From a virus, in the IMG/VR virus record IMGVR_UViG_3300006805_000205, positions 1 to 20,716 of that record: 20,716 bases of DNA. One strand, 5' to 3'. This document shows positions 14,583-20,234 of the stretch, one piece after another. The translations under genes and the position numbers were made by a program. Every line of letters starts with the position of its first letter. The first letter of the stretch is position 1. The notes under the pieces were generated by a model that was not told the origin of the DNA, did no database searches, and saw only the letters and a program-made list of their open reading frames with translations.

Positions 14583-16055
14583 ATGAGTGATATAATAGAC
14601 GTAAATGTAAGTCAAACAGTTGAAGAGGTTACTATAATTGCAACCCCTACAAACTATATTGTAAATATTAATAAAATAGAAGCTGGAAGCGCAGTTACTT
14701 CGGTAAATGGATTGACAGGCGATGTTTTATTAACTATTCCATCAATTAGTGGATTAGCAAGTACTACTTATGTAGATAGTCAAGATGCTTTAAAAGTTGA
14801 TAAAATTACAGGATATTCATTGACTAAAAACGATTTGACAAATGCTTTAAAAACTGCTTATGATAGTGTTGTTACTTGGGTTTTAACAAATGGAACTGCT
14901 TTAATTTCGCATTTAACAAATTATTTAAACCCGCATAATGTAACTGCTTCACAAGTTGGAGCCTATACAACTACTCAGGTAGATAATTTACTTGTAAATA
15001 CAAATGTTGACGCAGTTGATAAAATTTCAGTAAAATTAGGAGTTGCAATAAATAAAGGTCAAGCCGTTTATGTGAGTAATGCAACAGGCACTAATATGAT
15101 TGTTTCAAAGGCTTCAAATAGTGCTGAATCCACAAGTAGCAAAACGCTTGGTTTACTTGAAACTTCTGGAGCTATTAATGATTTTTCAAAAGTTATAACA
15201 CTTGGATTATTTTCAAATTTAGATACTTCAACAGCTACAATTGGCGACCCCGTTTGGCTTGGAACTAATGGGAATATTATTTTTGGATTAGCTAATAAAC
15301 CTGTTGCACCAGCACATTTAGTTTCAATTGGAATAGTAACGAGAGTAAGTGCAACTGTTGGGGAAATATTTGTAAAAGTTCAAAATGGCTTTGAGATTGA
15401 TGAGCTACACGATTTACTTATAACTTCAAAATCAAACGAAGATTTTTTGCAGTATGAAAGTTCAACTTCACTTTGGAAAAATATTCAAATTACAGCTTCT
15501 TGGTTACGTTCTAAATTGGGAATTACAACTTTATCAGGAAGTAATACAGGCGACCAAGATTTAACAAGTTTAGCTTTAAAAAGTATGAGTGCTTACTCAA
15601 TTCGAGTTAATAATACTAATGCTACCACAAATGCTACTGAAACTAATTTTAGACAAATAGGTAAAACCGCATATACGGGAACAATTACTTGGACTGGAGT
15701 AACTGCACCAAGTGGTTCAATAAATCACTCTTATAATTTTGTTCAAATTGGTAATTTAGTTACAGGAAATTTAATTTTAGTTTATGGAGTTGCTGGAACT
15801 TCAAATACTGCTGTTTCATTAACTTTCCCAACTGATTTACCAACACCAATTAAGCCTGATGGTTTAACTTCGGCTTCTAATGGTTTATATCCAATTTTAG
15901 GCAAATTTGAAAGTTCTGAAATATTATTTGCTACAGGTGGAGTTGATGCTTATATACGTTCAAATTTAGCAAATACAGGGTTTGAATTTGCAATTACACA
16001 AGTAGCAATAGGAGCAAAATTAGTAAGAATTTCATTTCAATATTTCACATCATAA
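14583..16055 (+). CDS. Tail fiber / receptor-binding protein
   Basis: This 490-residue protein has the modular make-up of tail fibers. Residues 38-51 (AVTSVNGLTGDVLL) are a common fiber neck motif, LTKNDLTNALKTAYD (80-94) and LNPHNVTASQVGAYTT (115-130) are typical fiber repeats, and 145-270 form a Gly/Thr/Val-rich domain with GDPVWLGTNGN. LSGSNTGDQDLTSL (317-330) precedes a C-terminal beta domain from about 335 that is the likely receptor-binding head. No enzymatic motif is apparent. It lies just after the BppU-like protein and before the lysis region, a frequent fiber position. Confidence 0.8.
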   Translation: MSDIIDVNVSQTVEEVTIIATPTNYIVNINKIEAGSAVTSVNGLTGDVLLTIPSISGLASTTYVDSQDALKVDKITGYSLTKNDLTNALKTAYDSVVTWVLTNGTALISHLTNYLNPHNVTASQVGAYTTTQVDNLLVNTNVDAVDKISVKLGVAINKGQAVYVSNATGTNMIVSKASNSAESTSSKTLGLLETSGAINDFSKVITLGLFSNLDTSTATIGDPVWLGTNGNIIFGLANKPVAPAHLVSIGIVTRVSATVGEIFVKVQNGFEIDELHDLLITSKSNEDFLQYESSTSLWKNIQITASWLRSKLGITTLSGSNTGDQDLTSLALKSMSAYSIRVNNTNATTNATETNFRQIGKTAYTGTITWTGVTAPSGSINHSYNFVQIGNLVTGNLILVYGVAGTSNTAVSLTFPTDLPTPIKPDGLTSASNGLYPILGKFESSEILFATGGVDAYIRSNLANTGFEFAITQVAIGAKLVRISFQYFTS

Positions 16056-16056
16056 T

Positions 16057-16206
16057 ATGGAGCATATAATACAAATATCAGAAGACTATATCGTAGTAAT
16101 AAAAAATTCAGAACAAGCATTAATTGACTATCCTGAATTTTTTAAAAAAGTAAATCAAGAAATACCAAATAATGCACAATTTTTAATTTATAATAATGAT
16201 AAATAG
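16057..16206 (+). CDS. Small unknown protein after the tail fiber gene
   Basis: This 49-residue ORF starts 1 nt after the fiber stop and overlaps the next gene by 11 nt. The sequence is soluble-looking, with MEHIIQISEDYIVVIKNS and a FFKKVNQEIPNN segment. It may be a fiber assembly accessory or a lysis-region protein; I do not recognise the family. The close fit with both neighbours is the main support. Confidence 0.55.
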   Translation: MEHIIQISEDYIVVIKNSEQALIDYPEFFKKVNQEIPNNAQFLIYNNDK

Positions 16207-16384
16207 AAACCACATTTTACCGTTTATTTTGGTAGTACTTGGAGTACTTGACCAATCGACAGACTTATTTTCAGACCTTTTAATCCAATTAAATGCACCT
16301 TTGTATGTTGGTACTGCTTTTAAGATTTTAGTTATTATTTTAGGAGCTGTTAAACTTTATTTTACAACACCGCCAAGAAAATGA
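16196..16384 (+). CDS. Holin-like membrane protein (putative)
   Basis: This 62-residue protein has a hydrophobic segment near the N-terminus (about residues 7-19, ILPFILVVLGVL), a polar turn with Asp residues, and a second clear membrane helix (about 38-56, VGTAFKILVIILGAVKLYF), then a short basic tail PPRK. Two membrane helices, small size and location directly upstream of a probable peptidoglycan-related protein fit a class II holin, which would permeabilise the inner membrane. No motif proves the function. It overlaps the next gene by ATGA. Confidence 0.55.
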   Translation: MINRNHILPFILVVLGVLDQSTDLFSDLLIQLNAPLYVGTAFKILVIILGAVKLYFTTPPRK

Positions 16385-16545
16385 AACAGACAATTATAGA
16401 TTTGAAATTAAGCCTACTAACGACTACTTATTTTGCTTTAACTTTTGCAAATACAGATTTTATTATGAAATTAGTAGTATTTTTGTTAACTGTCGGATAT
16501 ACTATTCGGCGGTGGTATTTATTGGAAAAAAATAAAAAAGAATAA
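16381..16545 (+). CDS. Second small membrane protein of the lysis region
   Basis: This 54-residue ORF begins in an ATGA overlap with the holin-like gene. It has two hydrophobic segments, about residues 10-24 and 30-44 (LVVFLLTVGYTI), followed by RRWYLLEKNKKE, so the C-terminus is probably cytoplasmic. It may be a second holin component, an antiholin or a small inner-membrane spanin. The gene pair of two short membrane proteins before a DUF5675-like protein supports a lysis cassette, but function is inferred. Confidence 0.55.
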   Translation: MKQTIIDLKLSLLTTTYFALTFANTDFIMKLVVFLLTVGYTIRRWYLLEKNKKE

Positions 16546-16547
16546 TT

Positions 16548-16931
16548 ATGAAATTATTATTAAAAAGATTACACAAAACAGAATTATCAACTATTGGAGA
16601 ATTATTTGTTGATGGAAAATTTGAATGCTATACTTTGGAGGACAAAGAGCGTGAAATTAAAATTAAAGGCGAAACAGCTATTCCAAAAGGTACTTATAAC
16701 GTATCTATTACTCAAAGCAATCGATTTAAGCGACTATTACCACTTTTAGCTAATGTTCCTAACTTTGATGGAGTTCGTATCCACAGCGGTAATTCTAATC
16801 ACGATACCGAGGGTTGTATATTAGTTGGAACTACACGTTCAAATGATTTTATTGGAAATAGTAGAATAGCTTTTGACAAATTATTTAAAAAAATGCAAGT
16901 AGCAAAAGAAATAACCTTAACAATTGAATAA
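16548..16931 (+). CDS. DUF5675-like protein, possible cell wall enzyme
   Basis: This 127-residue protein has LSTIGELFVDGKFECYTLEDK near the N-terminus in separate strands, a central AIPKGTY (45-50) and the signature RIHSGNSNHDTEGCILVG, with His79 and Cys90. The pattern matches DUF5675 proteins found beside holins in phages. The His-Gly...Gly-Cys arrangement is reminiscent of the YkuD L,D-transpeptidase catalytic site, so an action on peptidoglycan is possible but unproven. There is no signal peptide. It is the only lysin-like candidate in the window; no amidase, lysozyme or endopeptidase is visible. Confidence 0.7.
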   Translation: MKLLLKRLHKTELSTIGELFVDGKFECYTLEDKEREIKIKGETAIPKGTYNVSITQSNRFKRLLPLLANVPNFDGVRIHSGNSNHDTEGCILVGTTRSNDFIGNSRIAFDKLFKKMQVAKEITLTIE

Positions 16932-16932
16932 A

Positions 16933-17097
16933 ATGAGTGAAATTTCAACACAAATAGGAGTGGATGTTTTAGGATTTCCAATTTATAGAGTTTTAATACC
17001 CAAAAATGTCATAAAGGCACAATCAAAATTTAATAAAACTAACAAAAAGTTTGAAAATGAAACAATTTATCAAATTTCAACCGTAAAACAACGATAA
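16933..17097 (+). CDS. Small unknown protein, lysis region
   Basis: This 54-residue ORF begins 1 nt after the DUF5675-like gene. It contains TQIGVDVLGFPIYRVLIPKN and a basic Lys/Asn-rich second half. There is no membrane helix and I do not recognise the family. The close spacing to genes on both sides supports co-transcription. Confidence 0.5.
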   Translation: MSEISTQIGVDVLGFPIYRVLIPKNVIKAQSKFNKTNKKFENETIYQISTVKQR

Positions 17098-17098
17098 A

Positions 17099-17257
17099 AT
17101 GGAAAAATTAGAAGTAGAAAACTTATTAGATGCAGGAGCAAAAGCTTATACGGACAGCCCAAGTAAAACAAATGCGGGTTTTATCTTAAGATTATTTTGT
17201 AATATTTTTAAACCGAGTACAATTATTAAAATGTTTGCTCACAAACTGACTAAATAA
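17099..17257 (+). CDS. Small unknown protein, last gene before the terminator
   Basis: This 52-residue ORF begins 1 nt after the previous stop and ends 23 nt before a terminator hairpin, so it is the last gene of the late operon. The N-terminal half is acidic and soluble (EKLEVENLLDAGAKAY) and the C-terminal half is basic and amphipathic (ILRLFCNIFKPSTIIKMF), which could associate with membrane. I do not recognise a family. Confidence 0.5.
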   Translation: MEKLEVENLLDAGAKAYTDSPSKTNAGFILRLFCNIFKPSTIIKMFAHKLTK

Positions 17258-17280
17258 AAGCAACTTGACTGAATGTTTTT

Positions 17281-17312
17281 TTAACCTACAATTTATTTGT
17301 GGGTTTTTTTTT
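17281..17312 (+). terminator. Intrinsic terminator ending the late operon
   Basis: The stem AACCTACAA (17283-17291) pairs with TTGTGGGTT (17297-17305), 9 bp with one T-G wobble and a 5-nt loop, followed by an uninterrupted T run to 17312. It closes the structural and lysis operon. Confidence 0.9.
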
Positions 17313-17323
17313 GCTTTAAAGTA

Positions 17324-17353
17324 TTGTTTATCTAAATATTAGTTATATATTTG
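17324..17353 (+). promoter_or_regulatory. Bacteroidota-type promoter
   Basis: TATATTTG (17346-17353) fits the -7 consensus TAnnTTTG used by the Bacteroidota primary sigma factor, and a TTG (17324-17326) lies 19 nt upstream at the -33 position. It follows the late terminator by a few bases. Transcription would start near 17358-17362, at the left arm of the candidate RNA described next. Confidence 0.65.
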
Positions 17354-17359
17354 TAAAAT

Positions 17360-17454
17360 CAATTTGACTAGACACTTATTGATTTAAGAGGTCAAATTGT
17401 AAAAGCAAAATACACCCTTAGCAAAGTAGTCTAGTCCTTTGTTAAGGGTTTTTT
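17360..17454 (+). ncRNA. Candidate structured small RNA, about 95 nt
   Basis: A promoter box ends at 17353 and an intrinsic terminator ends near 17454, with no ORF between them. The predicted transcript opens with a perfect 9-bp stem, CAATTTGAC (17360-17368) with GTCAAATTG (17391-17399), whose 22-nt loop can form an inner CTTA/TAAG stem. The terminator hairpin follows. GACTAGAC (17366-17373) is exactly complementary to GTCTAGTC (17429-17436), which lies in the terminator loop, so the two hairpins could form a pseudoknot or kissing contact. It could be a trans-acting phage RNA, or a leader that attenuates early transcription. I know of no named family that matches. Confidence 0.5.
17415..17454 (+). 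terminator. Intrinsic terminator with 12-bp stem
   Basis: CCCTTAGCAAAG (17415-17426) pairs with CTTTGTTAAGGG (17437-17448) over 12 bp with one G-T wobble. The 10-nt loop is TAGTCTAGTC, and a T run follows at 17449-17454. It would end any transcript from the promoter at 17346, so the genes beginning at 17745 need either readthrough or another promoter. Confidence 0.9.
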
Positions 17455-17585
17455 GTTTCCTAAAAACAATCGTAATAAGAAATTAAGGGGAAAACTTCAA
17501 CAATTTGGCTTATTATTAAAGTACTAAAATGGGTTCAATGGTACAACTGTAAACGAAACTACGACGGGCTAACTAAGTAAATTTC

Positions 17586-17669
17586 AAACAGAGGAAAAAG
17601 GTATAAAATGAAAAATATTTATATCTGGATTAACGAGAAATCAGTTTTTCCCTTAGGCTTCCTCTGTTT
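17586..17669 (+). promoter_or_regulatory. Long-range inverted repeat over a ribosome binding site
   Basis: AAACAGAGGAA (17586-17596) and TTCCTCTGTTT (17659-17669) are perfect 11-bp complements; an inner AAGG/CCTT pair (17598-17601 with 17651-17654) can extend the stem. The left arm contains the purine-rich GAGG 15 nt before ATG 17608, and the right arm lies inside that ORF, so folding would hide the ribosome site. The flanking stretch 17455-17585 shows only weak repeats and no credible gene. Confidence 0.5.
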
Positions 17670-17712
17670 ACTCACCAACTTTAAACTTCAAAGTAATATA
17701 ATAATTAAATAA
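17608..17712 (+). CDS. Possible 34-residue leader peptide
   Basis: This short ORF follows GAGGAAAAAGG, an unusually clear Shine-Dalgarno-like stretch for this AT-rich genome. The peptide starts MKNIYIWINEKSVFPLG and has a short hydrophobic middle. Most of it lies inside the inverted repeat at 17586-17669, so it may serve as a regulatory peptide or be incidental to a structured RNA. No family is recognised. Confidence 0.3.
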   Translation: MKNIYIWINEKSVFPLGFLCLLTNFKLQSNIIIK

Positions 17713-17744
17713 ATAAGTATATAATAATTAATATATAATAGTAT

Positions 17745-17888
17745 ATGAAAAATAATAAATTAGAATTAAATTTAATAATTGAAATATTATATAAATTGAG
17801 TAAAGATGAATTTTACTTTAAAAGCTATGCAAAAGATATTTTGAAAAGTTATATAAAACAAGAAGTTAAAAAGTTAAATAAATGTTAA
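17745..17888 (+). CDS. Small unknown protein, first early-region gene
   Basis: This 47-residue ORF follows a very AT-rich stretch (17700-17744) that has several TATAAT-like strings but no clear TAnnTTTG promoter. The peptide is helical, charged and Lys-rich (KLELNLIIEILYKLSKDEF, then KQEVKKLNKC), and could be a small DNA-binding or regulatory protein. I do not recognise it. Confidence 0.5.
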   Translation: MKNNKLELNLIIEILYKLSKDEFYFKSYAKDILKSYIKQEVKKLNKC

Positions 17889-17925
17889 AGATTAATTAAG
17901 TACTATTATATTAATAAAGTAGTTG

Positions 17926-17933
17926 TATATTTG
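17926..17933 (+). promoter_or_regulatory. Probable promoter of the early gene cluster
   Basis: TATATTTG is identical to the -7 box at 17346-17353. The -33 region (17903-17907) lacks a clear TTG. It lies 24 nt before ATG 17957, giving a short leader, and is the best promoter candidate for the tightly spaced genes that follow. Confidence 0.5.
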
Positions 17934-17956
17934 TTGAAATTAAAACACTAAAAATT

Positions 17957-18133
17957 ATGAAAGTATTTGACAAGGTTAAACACATAAATACAGGAGACTA
18001 TATTTATACTATTAAAAAAATAAATGATACCGTTGCTGTTTTAGAAAAGCCAAAAGAATTGTGGACAATTATTAGCCCAAGATTAACAATAAAAGAATCA
18101 GTTTGTAGAATAGAAAATTTAATAAAAATATAA
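17957..18133 (+). CDS. Small unknown early protein
   Basis: This 58-residue ORF starts in a good context (AAAAATTATG) just downstream of the promoter box at 17926. It contains FDKVKHINTGDYIYTIKKIN and VAVLEKPKELWTIISP, suggesting a small beta-barrel-like fold such as an SH3-type or OB-like domain, though no family is identified. It ends 3 nt before the MazG-like gene. Confidence 0.55.
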   Translation: MKVFDKVKHINTGDYIYTIKKINDTVAVLEKPKELWTIISPRLTIKESVCRIENLIKI

Positions 18134-18136
18134 ATT

Positions 18137-18496
18137 ATGAAAATTAGCGAGTTACCGAAAGAGATTAGAGAAAAAGCGTTGGAGATTAGAGAAAAAGAAA
18201 CTGAACGTTATAATCGAGAATCTGATGATTTAATGATAGCATTTTGTTGGGAATCTACAAAAGAGGGTTATAATTACTGGAATGATTTAGACGACCAAGA
18301 GCCACCAAAAGAGCTAAAAGATACAATAGTTGAAAGTATTATAAATCAATTTAAACAACGTTCTGAAATAGGAATAAAAAAGTACGGTGTAACTTTAGAT
18401 AGAAATGATTTAAGCACGTTAGAATGGCTACAACACGCACAGGAAGAAGCAATGGATTTAATATTATATTTAGAAAAACTAAAAAATGAATTATAG
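18137..18496 (+). CDS. MazG-like nucleotide pyrophosphohydrolase
   Basis: This 119-residue protein ends with a segment characteristic of phage MazG-like dNTP pyrophosphohydrolases: RSEIGIKKYGVTLDRND (75-91), EWLQHAQEEAMDLILYL (96-112). Glu103, Glu104 and Asp107 would bind metal. The N-terminal half (ELPKEIREKALEIREK, then a WESTKEGYNYWND segment) is an extension often seen with such domains in Bacteroidota phages. The likely reaction is hydrolysis of a nucleoside triphosphate to the monophosphate and pyrophosphate, which would adjust nucleotide pools or signal nucleotides during infection. It overlaps the next gene by 11 nt. Confidence 0.78.
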   Translation: MKISELPKEIREKALEIREKETERYNRESDDLMIAFCWESTKEGYNYWNDLDDQEPPKELKDTIVESIINQFKQRSEIGIKKYGVTLDRNDLSTLEWLQHAQEEAMDLILYLEKLKNEL

Positions 18497-18743
18497 AGTT
18501 CAAGAATATCATAAATTATTTTATGTTCAAGTAGAGCAAAAAGAAGTAATAACAAGTGGTTATTTATGGTGGAGAAAATCTGAAATAATACCTAAATGGA
18601 CAAGAGTTGATAATCGTGGAATTGGTTTATTTTCAATGCGTTATTTGTCAAATTTAGATAGAGTTCTTTATGGATTTAAAACACTTGAAGAAGCACAAGA
18701 GCAAATAAAAATATTCAAATCAGAACCAAAATATTACTATTAA
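18486..18743 (+). CDS. Unknown small early protein
   Basis: This 85-residue protein overlaps the end of the MazG-like gene by 11 nt and ends right before the next start. It is basic and aromatic-rich, with a WWRKSE segment (28-33), RVDNRGIGLFSMRYLSN and FKTLEEAQEQIKIFKSE near the C-terminus. It looks like a compact alpha/beta domain. I do not recognise a family. Confidence 0.6.
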   Translation: MNYRVQEYHKLFYVQVEQKEVITSGYLWWRKSEIIPKWTRVDNRGIGLFSMRYLSNLDRVLYGFKTLEEAQEQIKIFKSEPKYYY

Positions 18744-18914
18744 ATGAAATTAAATAAACACATTAAAGAAATTATTATTAATGATACAGAAGAACTATTA
18801 CTACTTTATTCAAAGCGTAAAAAGCTATATTTAAAAGGTGGTAATGATGAGAAATTAAACGATAAAATTCGTGAGTTCCAAAAGAGTACTAATTATAAAA
18901 TTAAAGAGCAATGA
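18744..18914 (+). CDS. Small helical early protein
   Basis: This 56-residue ORF starts at the base after the previous stop and ends in an ATGA overlap with the next. It is predicted to be helical and highly charged, with NDTEELLLLYSKRKKLYLKG and NDKIREFQKSTN, perhaps a short coiled-coil pair. No family is recognised. Confidence 0.55.
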   Translation: MKLNKHIKEIIINDTEELLLLYSKRKKLYLKGGNDEKLNDKIREFQKSTNYKIKEQ

Positions 18915-19180
18915 ATCCTTACGAAATAATATTAAAAGAAGTAGCAACTGGACTTTTAGAAGTTGCAGAAATTAAACCTAACTTTTCAAATGATGCTTTA
19001 TTAGATGCTACTTTAATTTTTCAGACTATATTTATGGACAAGTTTTACGACAAATATAAAAACTATACTTTAGAAACTCAAGAACATTTTGCAATAAAAG
19101 CTGGAGAAAGATTAAGAGAATTAATTATAGATTTTACAGGATTAGATACGCACGAACTAACTAAAAACTATGGAAAATGA
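18911..19180 (+). CDS. Unknown early protein
   Basis: This 89-residue protein is joined by 4-nt ATGA overlaps to both neighbours. It is acidic and helical, with ILKEVATGLLEVAEIKPNFS, then FQTIFMDKFYDKYKN and AGERLRELIIDFTGLD. No membrane segment or catalytic motif is visible. The tight operon structure supports a real gene. Confidence 0.65.
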   Translation: MNPYEIILKEVATGLLEVAEIKPNFSNDALLDATLIFQTIFMDKFYDKYKNYTLETQEHFAIKAGERLRELIIDFTGLDTHELTKNYGK

Positions 19181-19332
19181 AAATTACAGTAACTAAAATA
19201 ATAATAGAATTAGAAAAAAATCACGGATGGAATTTAATTGATAATAAAAGAGAAATATTACTAATAAAAGATGTACGAACTATAATTGATAATGAGTTAT
19301 TAAAGCATAAAAACATAACTATAAAGAAATGA
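19177..19332 (+). CDS. Small unknown early protein
   Basis: This 51-residue ORF has ATGA overlaps at both ends. It contains TVTKIIIELEKNHGWNLID and a basic C-terminus (LLKHKNITIKK). The pattern resembles a small alpha/beta domain. No family is recognised. Confidence 0.55.
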   Translation: MKITVTKIIIELEKNHGWNLIDNKREILLIKDVRTIIDNELLKHKNITIKK

Positions 19333-19577
19333 GCAAAAAGAAAAATATCGAAATGACAAAACTATACTGCCTTAGTCAACTACTATTAGAATGCTTAGAC
19401 GAACTTAAACCTACAACAGCTAATATGGTTAAATATAAGACTGATTTAACGGCTCTTTGTGAAGAATTGAATAATGTTACTGCTAATAGTGAAACAGTGA
19501 TTAAAAGTACTTATTTTAGTTCTATTTCAAATAAAGTAAACACGATTTTAAGGAAACAATTTGAAGAAAATATGTAA
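19329..19577 (+). CDS. Unknown early protein before the methyltransferase
   Basis: This 82-residue helical protein starts in an ATGA overlap and stops at TAATG, sharing one base with the methyltransferase start. It contains KLYCLSQLLLECLDELK and LTALCEELNNV, an amphipathic helix pair. No known motif is visible. The direct coupling hints that it might work with the methyltransferase, but that is only positional. Confidence 0.6.
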   Translation: MSKKKNIEMTKLYCLSQLLLECLDELKPTTANMVKYKTDLTALCEELNNVTANSETVIKSTYFSSISNKVNTILRKQFEENM

Positions 19578-20233
19578 TGGAAAAATATAAAATATTAAAC
19601 TTATACGCTTGTCTTGGTGGGAATAGATATAAATGGGACGAAATAGCAAATATAGAAGTTACAGCAGTTGAACTTGACCCCGAAGCAGCGAGATTATATC
19701 AGGAACGTTTCCCAAATGATACAGTAATAGTTGCAGATGCGCATCAATATTTATTAGACCACTTTAAAGAGTTTGATTTTATTTGGAGTTCGCCACCTTG
19801 TCCGAGTCATACCCGATTAAATATTAGTCAAAAAAATAGGGAATGTTGGAAACCTAAATATCCATCAATGCTTTTATATGAAGAAATATTATTTTTACAA
19901 AATTTTTATAACGGAAAATATTGTATTGAAAATGTAATTCCATATTACGAACCATTAATACAGGCACAAAAAAGAGGTAGGCACTTATACTGGACAAATT
20001 TCACTTTGCCAAACGATTTAAAAGAGCGAAAAACAATTGGAATAGGTACGGCAAAAGAAGAAGTTAATAAACTTTGCGAATTTCACGATTATGATTTTAG
20101 AAAATATAAAGGAAAACAATCGGTTACTAAAATGGCACGTAATTTAGTAGATTATGAAGCTGGTAAAACTATTTTAGAAACTGCTTTAGGAATTATAGTT
20201 AAATCAAATACTAAACAAACTGAATTATTTTAA
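19577..20233 (+). CDS. Cytosine-5 DNA methyltransferase, solitary
   Basis: This 218-residue protein has the main motifs of a DNA cytosine-5 methyltransferase: motif I LNLYACLGGN (7-16) for S-adenosylmethionine, an acidic VELD (31-34), motif IV SSPPCPSHTR (71-80) with catalytic Cys75, motif VI IENV (117-120) and motif VIII QKRGRHLYW (131-139). A short C-terminal MARNLVDYEAGKTIL is the motif X region. It is shorter than typical members, so the target-recognition region between motifs VIII and X is very small. No restriction endonuclease gene is adjacent, so it is probably a protective phage methyltransferase that hides the genome from host restriction. Confidence 0.85.
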   Translation: MEKYKILNLYACLGGNRYKWDEIANIEVTAVELDPEAARLYQERFPNDTVIVADAHQYLLDHFKEFDFIWSSPPCPSHTRLNISQKNRECWKPKYPSMLLYEEILFLQNFYNGKYCIENVIPYYEPLIQAQKRGRHLYWTNFTLPNDLKERKTIGIGTAKEEVNKLCEFHDYDFRKYKGKQSVTKMARNLVDYEAGKTILETALGIIVKSNTKQTELF

Positions 20234-20234
20234 T

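Noticed and set aside
17473-17515. TAATAAG/CTTATTA inverted repeat as an operator or stem
   Set aside because: Only 7 AT-rich base pairs with a 29-nt gap, which is expected by chance in this composition.
17700-17744. TATAAT-like strings as a sigma-70-type promoter before ATG 17745
   Set aside because: The stretch is almost pure A/T, so such strings are expected by chance, and Bacteroidota promoters use TAnnTTTG, which is not present here.
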